From contig NZ_JAMXOC010000001.1 in assembly GCF_024721265.1 (NCBI RefSeq), positions 372,001 to 436,000 on the forward strand: a DNA stretch of 64,000 nt. The letters are read 5' to 3'. This DNA comes from Ohessyouella blattaphilus. Its GTDB lineage: Bacteria; Bacillota; Clostridia; Lachnospirales; Lachnospiraceae. This document shows positions 41,936 to 50,437 of the stretch, in pieces; position 1 is the first letter of the stretch; the number at the start of each line of letters is the position of its first letter. Made by a program: the position numbers and the translations under genes. Under the pieces are notes generated by a model, which worked only from the letters and a program-made list of their open reading frames with translations, did no database searches and was not told the DNA's origin.

Positions 41936-42896
41936 ATTTGCCACGCTCACGATATTCTTTTGGAGAGATCCCAAAACGTTTCTTAAAGATTCTAAAAAAG
42001 TAGCTACTGTTATCGTAACCAATGGCGGTAATAATGTCTGCCACTGGCATCCGACTGTTGGTCAGCAGATAGGTTGCCTGACTTAAGCGCTTCCCTTGAA
42101 GCAACTCTTTATACGTCTTGCCCGTTCTTTTCCTGATTTCCTTACTAACCCAAAAAACGTCCTTATTCAACAATTCTGACAATTCTCCTAGCGTCCCGTC
42201 CTTATAGTTGTTTTCGATATAATTAAGGACGGTAATCGTAAACTCTCTTTCATAGGCATCTGCCCCTGATTCCATCTTATCTAAGTGGTTCAGTAGCTGC
42301 AAAAGCAAGAGTCCCATGGTAATCTGATTGCTGCTGCGCTTGCCGATTTGATCGTTTAATAGTCCCCAGATTAGATTTTCCACCAGGTTCTGAATCGGCA
42401 ATACATCGGCGACGAGGAAGTGAAGAAAGGAGGCGTTGTGAGCGCCTTTTCCCAGACTATCGATTAGAAAATCCTTTAGTAGGCTTTCTTCCCCTTTCAT
42501 CATATCGAAGGCCGTATTAAAAAATTCCGGCAAAATAATAAAGTTAACGGCAATATCGTCCTTAGTGGCTGGCAGGATTTCCTGAACCGCGTTCTGATTG
42601 AGAAAAATCAAGTCCCCAGTCCTAAGTATCACTTCTTCCCCATTAATGATATGAGTCGTCTGTCCACTACACATATACGTTAGTTCCACGTAATTGTGGC
42701 GATGCTTAGGAAAGTGAACGAAGCGGGTATGGGTTCGCAGCTGAATCAGCTTCCCCTTTTCTAGAAGCTTATCCCGGTCGATAACCAGCTCGCTTTTCTG
42801 GGTGTAAATCCCTTTATTAATTCCTTGTTGGCCATCTAGAATTTCTTGTTCTTCCTCAGTTATTCCCGAAAGGCGTTCGATAATTTCTCTATGCAT
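41934..42896 (-). CDS. AraC-family regulator of rhamnose genes
   Basis: The 320-residue protein has an N-terminal cupin sensor domain (HFPKHRHNYVELTYM, GDLIFLNQNAV) and a C-terminal AraC DNA-binding domain with the final motif ISPKEYRERGK. It probably activates the rha genes in response to L-rhamnose. The ATG at 42896 lies 7 bp after the ParA-like stop with GAGGA upstream; an in-frame TTG at 42923 would overlap the ParA gene. Close spacing indicates coupled expression with the ParA-like gene. Confidence 0.9.
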   Translation of the reverse strand: MHREIIERLSGITEEEQEILDGQQGINKGIYTQKSELVIDRDKLLEKGKLIQLRTHTRFVHFPKHRHNYVELTYMCSGQTTHIINGEEVILRTGDLIFLNQNAVQEILPATKDDIAVNFIILPEFFNTAFDMMKGEESLLKDFLIDSLGKGAHNASFLHFLVADVLPIQNLVENLIWGLLNDQIGKRSSNQITMGLLLLQLLNHLDKMESGADAYEREFTITVLNYIENNYKDGTLGELSELLNKDVFWVSKEIRKRTGKTYKELLQGKRLSQATYLLTNSRMPVADIITAIGYDNSSYFFRIFKKRFGISPKEYRERGK

Positions 42897-42903
42897 AGCT
42901 TCT

Positions 42904-43692
42904 TTATCCTCGCACTTTAACAACTTCGTCGGTAAGCTCTAGGTACTCCTTGGCAGCTCTACTTGAAGGCTTGTAAGCGATAATCGGTTCGTTATTATCC
43001 TGAGACCACTCGATCCCGCTATCTACCCGGATAAAAGTGTTAAACACCTTGATGCCCTTTAGTTCGCTTAAGATTTCCTTTGTCTGTTTAAAATAGTTCT
43101 TTCTCGTATCCACTTTGGTAATGGCAATCCCCGCAATTGAAAGATCGGGATTGATCTGCTTAACCTGCTCAAAAAACTCAAACATATTTCCTAGACCAAA
43201 TAACCCCCAGGGCGAAGACTCAACGGGGATAATCACCTGCTTGGCGGCAACTAGGATATTCATCACCCAGCCCCCAAGGGTCGGCGGTGCATCGATCAGA
43301 ATATAATCATAGGTCCCGCCGTCCACTAGGTTCTGTAAGCACTTCTTTAAAATAAATTCTCGCTGCCACTTGGAGAAGAGTTCAAATTCAATCGAGCTCA
43401 TTAAGGTCGAGGAAGGAATCAGGTCGAGATTTGCATATTTGGTGGTGACCACATAGTCGGTTAAGTCGTCTTGATTCTTAATCGCCACATAAAGATTACG
43501 CTCGCTTTCGGCAAACTTAAGGACCTGCTCTTCATCAAAAAGAGACAAGGAAAGATTAAGCTGCATATCGCCATCGATGAGCAGTACTTTCTTTCCCCTC
43601 ATCGCTAAGCCATACCCGATATTTGAGCAGGTAGTAGACTTGCCACTGCCTCCTTTATTATTTGCAAAGGCGATAATCTTTGTCTTCTTCAT
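42904..43692 (-). CDS. ParA/MinD-family ATPase embedded in the rhamnose operon
   Basis: The 262-residue protein has a deviant Walker A KGGSGKST (residues 13-20, with signature Lys13 and Lys18), LLIDGDMQ as Walker A', and YILIDAPPTLGG as Walker B. These are the marks of ParA/Soj/McdA-type dimerising ATPases that form nucleoid gradients and position cargo. No ParB or replication gene is adjacent. It lies between rhaM and the AraC gene and has a normal ribosome site. It may position the rhamnose/fucose microcompartment, as McdA does for carboxysomes, but this is inference. Confidence 0.9.
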   Translation of the reverse strand: MKKTKIIAFANNKGGSGKSTTCSNIGYGLAMRGKKVLLIDGDMQLNLSLSLFDEEQVLKFAESERNLYVAIKNQDDLTDYVVTTKYANLDLIPSSTLMSSIEFELFSKWQREFILKKCLQNLVDGGTYDYILIDAPPTLGGWVMNILVAAKQVIIPVESSPWGLFGLGNMFEFFEQVKQINPDLSIAGIAITKVDTRKNYFKQTKEILSELKGIKVFNTFIRVDSGIEWSQDNNEPIIAYKPSSRAAKEYLELTDEVVKVRG

Positions 43693-43708
43693 GCAAATCT
43701 CCCTCTTT

Positions 43709-44023
43709 CTAGTCTAAGTGAAATACTGGTTGCAAGTCGATCGCTACCGGGCTGTTATCAGGATTGGTCTCCATAATGTTCGCCATAAAATCCCACCACT
43801 TGCGATTAATCGCCGTGTCCGCGCTCTTGGCCCACTTTTCCTCATCTTCTAATTCAATATAGCCGTAAAGGATATTCGTATCCTTATCGAGAAAAATCGA
43901 GTAATTAGAACCGCCGTGCTCATGAATCATCTCTGCCATCTCGGGCCACAATTCATTGTGACGCTTCTCGTATTCGGCGGCTTGTCCTTCGTATATCTTC
44001 ATTTTAAATGCTTTTCTTACCAT
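43709..44023 (-). CDS. rhaM: L-rhamnose mutarotase
   Basis: The 104-residue protein has the RhaM core: AFKMKIYEGQAAEYEKRHNELWPEM with the conserved His, YSIFLDKDTNILYGYIE, and NRKWWDFMANIM. It interconverts alpha and beta anomers of L-rhamnose to speed isomerase access. It starts after a terminator hairpin with GGAGGT directly beyond its T tract, so its translation depends on read-through from the ABC transporter genes. The length is normal for the family. Confidence 0.95.
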   Translation of the reverse strand: MVRKAFKMKIYEGQAAEYEKRHNELWPEMAEMIHEHGGSNYSIFLDKDTNILYGYIELEDEEKWAKSADTAINRKWWDFMANIMETNPDNSPVAIDLQPVFHLD

Positions 44024-44035
44024 GCTTTTACCTCC

Positions 44036-44067
44036 AAAAAGAGGATTTCAATTAAGAAATCCTCTTT
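44036..44067 (-). terminator. Attenuator-like terminator between the sugar-binding protein and rhaM
   Basis: AAAGAGGATTTC and GAAATCCTCTTT form a stem with a six-base loop. The following T run is joined directly to GGAGGT, the ribosome site of rhaM, so read-through is probable. Confidence 0.8.
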
Positions 44068-44088
44068 AATCATCTAATTATTTCTATC

Positions 44089-45156
44089 TTAGTAAACTTC
44101 TTTCCATTCGTCAATGTTTGATGGATCAAATTTGAAAGGTTGACCTAAGATAACTTCTGTACCGCCGTCACCAGCGTCTGTAATTGTGTATGGGCTGTTC
44201 TCCATGTCGCCTGCGTCAAAGGTTTCTCCCTCAGCGCCTTCAATATCCCCATTTACTAAAGCGATTGCTGAGTATGCACCAAGACGTCCAAGATCAATTG
44301 GATTCCAAAGGAACATATATGGGCAAGAAGAATCATCGCCATCACCAATGTAAGCTGCCATTTCTGAAGGAAGTCCAAGTCCTGTTAACTTAGTAGCTGA
44401 ACCTTCATCTTGAAGTACTTTACCAGCTGCCATAATACCAACTGTTGTTGGTGCACAGATTACTTTAAGGTCTGGGTACTTAGAAAGTAATGCCTGTGTT
44501 TGGTCAGTTGATTTTTGAGGCTCGTCATCACCGTAAGCAACTTCTACTAATTCAAGCTTAGAATACTCATCACCTTCCATGATTTCTTTCATAGAATCGA
44601 TCCAAGCATTTTGGTTGGTTGCTTGAGATGTAGCAGAAAGAATTGCCCATTGGCCTTCGCCACCGCTGATGTCAAGAACTGCGTCCATCAGAGCCTGGCC
44701 GATTTCATCAACACCGGCTTGGTTTACGAATAATTGACGGCTGTCAGCGTTTACTTTAGAGTCAAGGCAGTTTACTTTGATACCTTCTGCCATTGCATCT
44801 TCAAGTGCTGGTTGCAGAGCATTTTCATCGTTTGCAGCTACAGAAATTGAATCTACTCCTTGAGAGATCAAAGACTGAATTGCAGTAATCTGATGATCAG
44901 CTTTTCCTTCTTCTGGATACTTGATGATTGCTTCACCGCCAGCAGCCTCAACTACTTCCGTGAAACCTTCTGCCATTTTCTCCATGAACGGGTTACCTGC
45001 TTGTTTGGCTACCATAGCATAAACCTTTTTGCCGCTATCGCTTCCGCCATCTTCTGACTTAGCGTCATCGCCGCCGTCGTTACTGCTGCCACAGCCTACT
45101 AAAAGGCTAGCCATCATTGCCATGCATAAAAGCACGCTGAAAATACGTTTCTTCAT
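44089..45156 (-). CDS. Rhamnose-type ABC importer substrate-binding lipoprotein
   Basis: The 355-residue protein has a lipoprotein signal peptide (KKRIFSVLLCMAMMASLLVGC) with lipidated Cys22. The mature part is a periplasmic-binding-protein fold of the ribose-binding (type I) family: AKQAGNPFMEKMAEG, ISVAANDENAL and LGLPSEMAAYI. The start at 45156 has GGGAGG upstream. It captures the sugar for the two permeases and the ATPase. The rha genes downstream suggest L-rhamnose; this is contextual. Confidence 0.92.
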   Translation of the reverse strand: MKKRIFSVLLCMAMMASLLVGCGSSNDGGDDAKSEDGGSDSGKKVYAMVAKQAGNPFMEKMAEGFTEVVEAAGGEAIIKYPEEGKADHQITAIQSLISQGVDSISVAANDENALQPALEDAMAEGIKVNCLDSKVNADSRQLFVNQAGVDEIGQALMDAVLDISGGEGQWAILSATSQATNQNAWIDSMKEIMEGDEYSKLELVEVAYGDDEPQKSTDQTQALLSKYPDLKVICAPTTVGIMAAGKVLQDEGSATKLTGLGLPSEMAAYIGDGDDSSCPYMFLWNPIDLGRLGAYSAIALVNGDIEGAEGETFDAGDMENSPYTITDAGDGGTEVILGQPFKFDPSNIDEWKEVY

Positions 45157-45210
45157 TTTGTTTCCTCCCTTTTGTGAGTTTTTTATATACAAGGCTTATG
45201 CCTCATATTT

Positions 45211-46221
45211 CTACTTTACGCTACTTCTTTTCTTCATTAGCTTAAACTGTTCCACAATGTTTGGTGCCATAACGGCTAGGATAAGTAGCGCACCTAGAAT
45301 TATAAGGATGACTTGTGGATTTAAGTTAATCTGTCCTAGACCGACTCGCAAACTAATAATGATAAATGCAGCAATTACACCACCCTGAAGTCGACCTTTC
45401 CCGCCGGCGGTAGAGATTCCCCCAAAGACTGCCATGGAAATCGCATTCATCTCGAAGCCACTAGCAGTGGTTGTATTCACGCCGTATTGAAGAGCCGTTA
45501 AAAATAATGCTGAAAGACCTGCCATTAGTCCGGTTAAAGTGAAGACGATTAGGCGAATCTTCTGAACTTTTACCCCGGCGTAATACGCTGCTAATTTGTT
45601 TGATCCAATAGCATAGAGCTTTCTGCCAAAGGTGGTCTTACTTAAAATAATAATATAGATAACTGCCAGGATAAGCACAAGGAAGAGAATATACGGTATT
45701 CTTCCTACTCTACCAGCTAACATCCGAAAGCCTTCAGCGTGCTCGAGAGAGATTGACCCCCCGCTACCAAGGGCGATTTCGGCGATTCCTCGAAAGAGAA
45801 TCTGAGTTCCCAGAGTGACTATCATCGGCGGTAACTCGGTAAATTTCGTAACGATAATGCCGTTAATAAGTCCACACAGCGCTCCTGTAAGCAGTCCTAC
45901 TAATAATACCAAACCAAAGGGTAATCCTTTATTTCCCAAAATGCAAGCCACCGTTGCCGAAAGACACACGATCGAGCCAACGGAGATGTCGATATCTCCC
46001 ATAACTAAGATGTAGGCCATTGGCAATAGTAAAAACACTTCTGTCAAATATTTGGGCATTTCTCGCAAAACGTTATTGATTTGATACGTTGAAGAAAGGC
46101 TCGAGCAATAGATATTAACAATGATAAATAGTATTACTAGCATGCTTTCCCAGCACATCAAACGCTTTAGTAGAGATTTGTTCTGGGTATGCGCAATCGT
46201 TCTTCCTGATTTTCCTGCCAT
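45211..46221 (-). CDS. Rhamnose-type ABC importer permease 2
   Basis: The 336-residue protein has about ten membrane helices and family segments such as MGDIDISVGSIVCLSATVA and GGISTAGGKGRLQGG, typical of RbsC-type permeases. It is the second of two tandem permease genes. Its start codon shares the last base of the other permease's stop, suggesting tight coupling. The pair forms the membrane core of the importer. Confidence 0.92.
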   Translation of the reverse strand: MAGKSGRTIAHTQNKSLLKRLMCWESMLVILFIIVNIYCSSLSSTYQINNVLREMPKYLTEVFLLLPMAYILVMGDIDISVGSIVCLSATVACILGNKGLPFGLVLLVGLLTGALCGLINGIIVTKFTELPPMIVTLGTQILFRGIAEIALGSGGSISLEHAEGFRMLAGRVGRIPYILFLVLILAVIYIIILSKTTFGRKLYAIGSNKLAAYYAGVKVQKIRLIVFTLTGLMAGLSALFLTALQYGVNTTTASGFEMNAISMAVFGGISTAGGKGRLQGGVIAAFIIISLRVGLGQINLNPQVILIILGALLILAVMAPNIVEQFKLMKKRSSVK

Positions 46222-47213
46222 TACAATTCCCTCTCTTTCAAACTATTCTTATCCATTGATCTTTGGGTTAATACATTCAGAATAATAACCACAAGGATAA
46301 TAACACCCTTTACTGTATTTTGGGCAATCGCTTCGATACCAACTAGCGGTAGAGCTTTGGCGATAATCGCTAAGATCAAAGCGCCAAGGAAAGCCCCAAG
46401 AACGCTACCGCGACCACCAGTCATACTAACACCGCCGATAACACAAGCAGCGATTACATCCATCTCTTTACCGTAAAGCATATTGGCCTGAGCGGAAGCG
46501 TAGATTGAAACCGCCAAAGCGCCACAAAGTCCCGCTAGCACACCCATCATCGTATGAGAAAAGAGGATAACATTGGAAGCGTTAATTCCGGATATCTCCG
46601 CTGCTTCCCGGTTACTACCAACGGCATAAAGCTTCCGTCCAAGAGTCGTCCACTTCATTAGGATGAAGAAGGCGATATAAATCAAAATCATAATCCAGAC
46701 AACATTGTTGATTCCTAAGATTTTACCTAGGGCAAAATTCTTAAAGTCTCCCAAGCTATCCGCGCTTGCCCATTCGTTATTGGATATTACGTAGGCAAGT
46801 CCCCGGTAGATATACATAAAGCCCATGGAAGCGATAATCGGTGCCACATTCCCTTTCGCAACAACTAGACCCACCAAGAGTCCACACACTAGCCCGATGC
46901 CGACAGCGATTAAAATAGCTAGGGGAGTGCTAGTAATAACGCCTCTTTTTAAGAGCATGCCGACAGCCATTCCGGAAAAGGCTAAGGTCGAGGCGATAGA
47001 AATATCAATTCCGCCAACTAAGAGGACCCCTAACATACCGACGGCCATAATCATCGTCACTACATTGTTCTTAAACATATCAGCAATAGATTTAAGGGTT
47101 AAGAACGAGGGACTTCTAAGACCAATTGCCACACAAAGGATTACTAGAACAATAATCAAACTCACTTCTCTGGAGGCGGTTAATTTTTTAAGTATCGATT
47201 TACTGTTTTTCAT
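46221..47213 (-). CDS. Rhamnose-type ABC importer permease 1
   Basis: The 330-residue protein is an RbsC-type permease with about eight to ten membrane helices and the motif LLVGGIDISIASTLAF near residue 65 and GGVSMTGGRGSVLGA near residue 265. It pairs with permease 2. The gene follows the ATPase by 20 bp with an AAGGAGGAAGG site before the ATG. Confidence 0.92.
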   Translation of the reverse strand: MKNSKSILKKLTASREVSLIIVLVILCVAIGLRSPSFLTLKSIADMFKNNVVTMIMAVGMLGVLLVGGIDISIASTLAFSGMAVGMLLKRGVITSTPLAILIAVGIGLVCGLLVGLVVAKGNVAPIIASMGFMYIYRGLAYVISNNEWASADSLGDFKNFALGKILGINNVVWIMILIYIAFFILMKWTTLGRKLYAVGSNREAAEISGINASNVILFSHTMMGVLAGLCGALAVSIYASAQANMLYGKEMDVIAACVIGGVSMTGGRGSVLGAFLGALILAIIAKALPLVGIEAIAQNTVKGVIILVVIILNVLTQRSMDKNSLKEREL

Positions 47214-47233
47214 TTTACTTTTCCTTCCTCCTT

Positions 47234-48727
47234 TTATTTCTCCGATTTTTCCATAGCCAGTTCTAAGATTCGCTCTTGGGTCGTCTCCTGACGATCCAGC
47301 TGACCGGTCACTCGGCCGTTACACATAATCACGATCCGGTCGCTCATTCCGAGAATCTCTGGCATTTCTGAAGAAATCATGATAATAGCGTAACCTTCTT
47401 TCGCCAGTTCACCCATAATCTGGTAAATCTCGGCTTTGGCACCAACGTCTACACCTTTGGTGGGCTCGTCCATAATAACCACTTTCATTTCCTGAGCTAG
47501 GGCTTTCGCTACCACTACCTTTTGCTGGTTTCCCCCAGATAAGGTAGACGCTTTATCAAAAATACTGACGGCCTTCGTATCTACCGACTCTAATAAATCT
47601 TTTGCCAGTTCTCTTTCTTTCTTCGTATCGTTAAAGCCACCTTTTGCGTATTTGCTAATAATCGGTAAGGTCACATTATCACCTAACCCCCAACTAAGAA
47701 TCAAGCCTTGCTTCTGACGATCTTCCGGTAAAAGAATAATCCCGTTCTTCATCGCATCTGAGGGTTCTTTAATGGTAACTTCCTTACCATTTAAGAAGAC
47801 TTTACCGCTATCTGGGCGAGTAACACCGCAAATGCTCTCTACCACTTCCGTTCTACCAGCACCTACCAGACCGGTCAGTCCAATAATCTCACCGGCACGA
47901 ACTTTAAAGCTTACATCTTTAAAGTAGCCGGTACGGGAAAAGTTCTCCACTCTTATCACTTCTTCGCCGAGCTTCACTTCTGGCTTAGGGAAAAGATCCT
48001 TGATTTCCCGACCAACCATAGCTTTAATTAAATCAGCATTGGTAATGCCATCCACGTCATAAGTACCGATGTACTGGGAATCCCTTAGGACGGTAACCCG
48101 ATCGGCTAAGCGATACATATCTTCAAATCGGTGCGATATAAAGATAATCGATACCCCGTTTTCCTTTAATTTATCCACAATCCGGTAAAGTTCTTCGGAT
48201 TCGTTTTTGGTCAGCGCCGCTGTCGGCTCGTCTAAGATGATGATTCTAGCATTTGTAGAAAGGGCTTTGGCAATTTCCACCATTTGCTGCTGGGCAACGC
48301 TAAGAGTACCCATTTCATCTGTCACCTTAAAGTCGGCGTTTAGCTGCTCAAGAAGGGTTTCTGCCTGACGATTCATCTCTTTCCACTGAATCATGCCAAA
48401 CTTTAGGACCTCATGTCCCTTAAAGATATTCTCGGCTACTGTTAAATCCGGGTAAGATGTGGGATGCTGATACACCGCCGCAATCCCAGCCTCTTGGGCA
48501 TCTTTCGTCTTCTTAAAGTTCACCTTCTCGCCTTCAAGGAACATCTCCCCCTCTTCGGCTCTATGTACTCCGGTGATGACTTTGATAAAGGTTGATTTAC
48601 CCGCCCCGTTTTCACCCATCAGCGCGTGAATTTCGCCCTTTTTCAGCTGAAACTTTACACCATCTAAGGCTTTAACACCGGGGAATATTTTAGTAATGTC
48701 TTTTAATTCCAAGATATAATCAGACAC
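47234..48727 (-). CDS. Rhamnose-type ABC importer ATPase (two ABC domains)
   Basis: The 497-residue protein carries two ABC domains, as in RbsA. Domain one has GENGAGKST as Walker A, LSVAQQQMVEIAKAL as signature, and IIILDEPTAALT as Walker B. Domain two has GLVGAGRTEV as a degenerate Walker A and LSGGNQQKVVVAKAL as signature. The start is GTG at 48727 with GGAGG upstream. It is the first gene of the importer operon and faces the divergent response regulator gene. Confidence 0.94.
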   Translation of the reverse strand: MSDYILELKDITKIFPGVKALDGVKFQLKKGEIHALMGENGAGKSTFIKVITGVHRAEEGEMFLEGEKVNFKKTKDAQEAGIAAVYQHPTSYPDLTVAENIFKGHEVLKFGMIQWKEMNRQAETLLEQLNADFKVTDEMGTLSVAQQQMVEIAKALSTNARIIILDEPTAALTKNESEELYRIVDKLKENGVSIIFISHRFEDMYRLADRVTVLRDSQYIGTYDVDGITNADLIKAMVGREIKDLFPKPEVKLGEEVIRVENFSRTGYFKDVSFKVRAGEIIGLTGLVGAGRTEVVESICGVTRPDSGKVFLNGKEVTIKEPSDAMKNGIILLPEDRQKQGLILSWGLGDNVTLPIISKYAKGGFNDTKKERELAKDLLESVDTKAVSIFDKASTLSGGNQQKVVVAKALAQEMKVVIMDEPTKGVDVGAKAEIYQIMGELAKEGYAIIMISSEMPEILGMSDRIVIMCNGRVTGQLDRQETTQERILELAMEKSEK

Positions 48728-48892
48728 TTCGCTTCCTCCTTTTGCATTGCTGTTACGTTCTATATAAAGCTTAGCATTTCTTAAATTTATCTAAAATAGA
48801 AATATTTTACGATTAAGGGTAAATTATTTTGATGTTGCTTTTCACCTATATTCTGCTATGATAAGTTTACCGAGAAAGTGAGGCGTTTGCTT

Positions 48893-50437
48893 GTGAAATT
48901 ACTGATTGTAGACGATGAAAAATATACTAGAGAAGGGCTCCTAGAGTCCATAGATTGGCATAAACTAGGGATTGAAGAAGTCTTTACCGCCGATGATGGC
49001 ATTAGCGCCCTTAGTGTAATTGCTAATGAAAAACCGGAGATTATCCTTTCTGATATCCGGATGCCCCGCATGGACGGCATCCGCTTAATCGAACAGCTGA
49101 ATGCCATTGGCCTTGATGCTAGCGTGATCTTTATGAGTGGTTATTCCGATAAAGAATACTTAAAAGCCGCCATTCGTTTGAAAGTCCTTCATTATGTAGA
49201 AAAACCTCTTAACTTAGAAGAGGTGGCGGAAGCGGTGTTAAAAGCTAAGCGAGAGCAGTTGCAGTTACAGACGCTTACCCGTAGCAAAAACTGGGAAACC
49301 TTACAAAAAGAGGGGACTCTCGCCACGTATCTAACGAGACCTTATAAGGAAAACACGACTGAGATAAAGTCCCTGACAAAAGAACTCTATCCCAGTCTTC
49401 AAAAAGATACGTATTTTACTACCTATGTGGTAAAGGTGCGCACAGAAGATGCCGATGGCATCTACGTGGACGGTTTCTTACTGCGTCTAAAGACCCTTTT
49501 AAAAGTCTATAATTACGACCTGATGTACGTACGCCTCCACTCCATTTATCACGTGTTTCACGTGTTTGGCAAGCGACTTCCAAGCGACGAGATGGAAAAA
49601 GAATTCACTTCGCTCATTCAGCATTTTTATTCGGAATACGGCCCTAATAACATCGTTCAAGGGGAAACTATTAGCGGCATTAAGAAAGTGTACGACGCTT
49701 ATACTGCCCTAGTGATTACGCTCCAAAGTAGCTTCTTCTTTCCTTCTGGCACCGTCTTAAAAGCCAATTCCGTAATCCGCCCAGGCGATCGCAGTGTGGA
49801 TTATGACTTACCTGCTGGCTACATCAAAGATTTCGTTCACGCCTTAGAGCAGGTGGCCGAGCCGGTGGCGATTCACGCTTTAGAAGAGCTTTACAGCTTT
49901 TACAAAGGCAATCTGGCTGTTCTTCCGAGCCACGCTAAAGATAGCTATTACCGCTTAGTTTCTACCATTAGCGATGCTAGTAATGAACAGGGCTTAAGGT
50001 TTCATCCAGAGACTTTTTCGATCTTTGAGAACGCCTTCTCTTTTGAAGAAATCCACCGTCGCACCATTGATTTGACCTTGCAGTATTTTAGCGCTCTCTC
50101 CTCCCATACCCCTGAGGAGACCACCATCTCTCTAATCAGAGGCTACGTAGCCCAGCACTATAGCGATGACACTCTTTCGATTAAAGATGTTGGTGAACAC
50201 GTATCGCTTTCTATCTCCTACGTGTGTACCTACTTTAAGAATCAGACCGGGGAAACCCTTAACCAATACATTACCAACTACCGGATGGAACGGGCCAAAG
50301 AATTGCTCCGAGACCCAAGGAATCAGATTAGCAAGATTTCTGAACAGGTAGGTTACAGTAACGGCAATTACTTCAGCAAAAGTTTCAAGAAATATACAGG
50401 CATGACGCCTTCAGGTTATCGGGAGAATGTACTTTAG
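48893..50437 (+). CDS. YesN-type response regulator with AraC output
   Basis: The 514-residue protein has an N-terminal receiver domain (about 1-120) with phosphoacceptor Asp54 in LSDIRMPRMDG and the switch residues in FMSGYSD and EKPLN. The last 100 residues are an AraC DNA-binding domain. The start at GTG 48893 is chosen because AGGCG lies 9 bp before it and an upstream GTG at 48878 lacks a site. It lies divergent to the ABC importer and probably activates it. The following kinase gene abuts its stop. Confidence 0.9.
   Translation: MKLLIVDDEKYTREGLLESIDWHKLGIEEVFTADDGISALSVIANEKPEIILSDIRMPRMDGIRLIEQLNAIGLDASVIFMSGYSDKEYLKAAIRLKVLHYVEKPLNLEEVAEAVLKAKREQLQLQTLTRSKNWETLQKEGTLATYLTRPYKENTTEIKSLTKELYPSLQKDTYFTTYVVKVRTEDADGIYVDGFLLRLKTLLKVYNYDLMYVRLHSIYHVFHVFGKRLPSDEMEKEFTSLIQHFYSEYGPNNIVQGETISGIKKVYDAYTALVITLQSSFFFPSGTVLKANSVIRPGDRSVDYDLPAGYIKDFVHALEQVAEPVAIHALEELYSFYKGNLAVLPSHAKDSYYRLVSTISDASNEQGLRFHPETFSIFENAFSFEEIHRRTIDLTLQYFSALSSHTPEETTISLIRGYVAQHYSDDTLSIKDVGEHVSLSISYVCTYFKNQTGETLNQYITNYRMERAKELLRDPRNQISKISEQVGYSNGNYFSKSFKKYTGMTPSGYRENVL

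Noticed and set aside
42904-43692. Plasmid or prophage partition gene
   Set aside because: No parB, replication or phage genes are adjacent. It is tightly embedded between rhaM and the AraC regulator.
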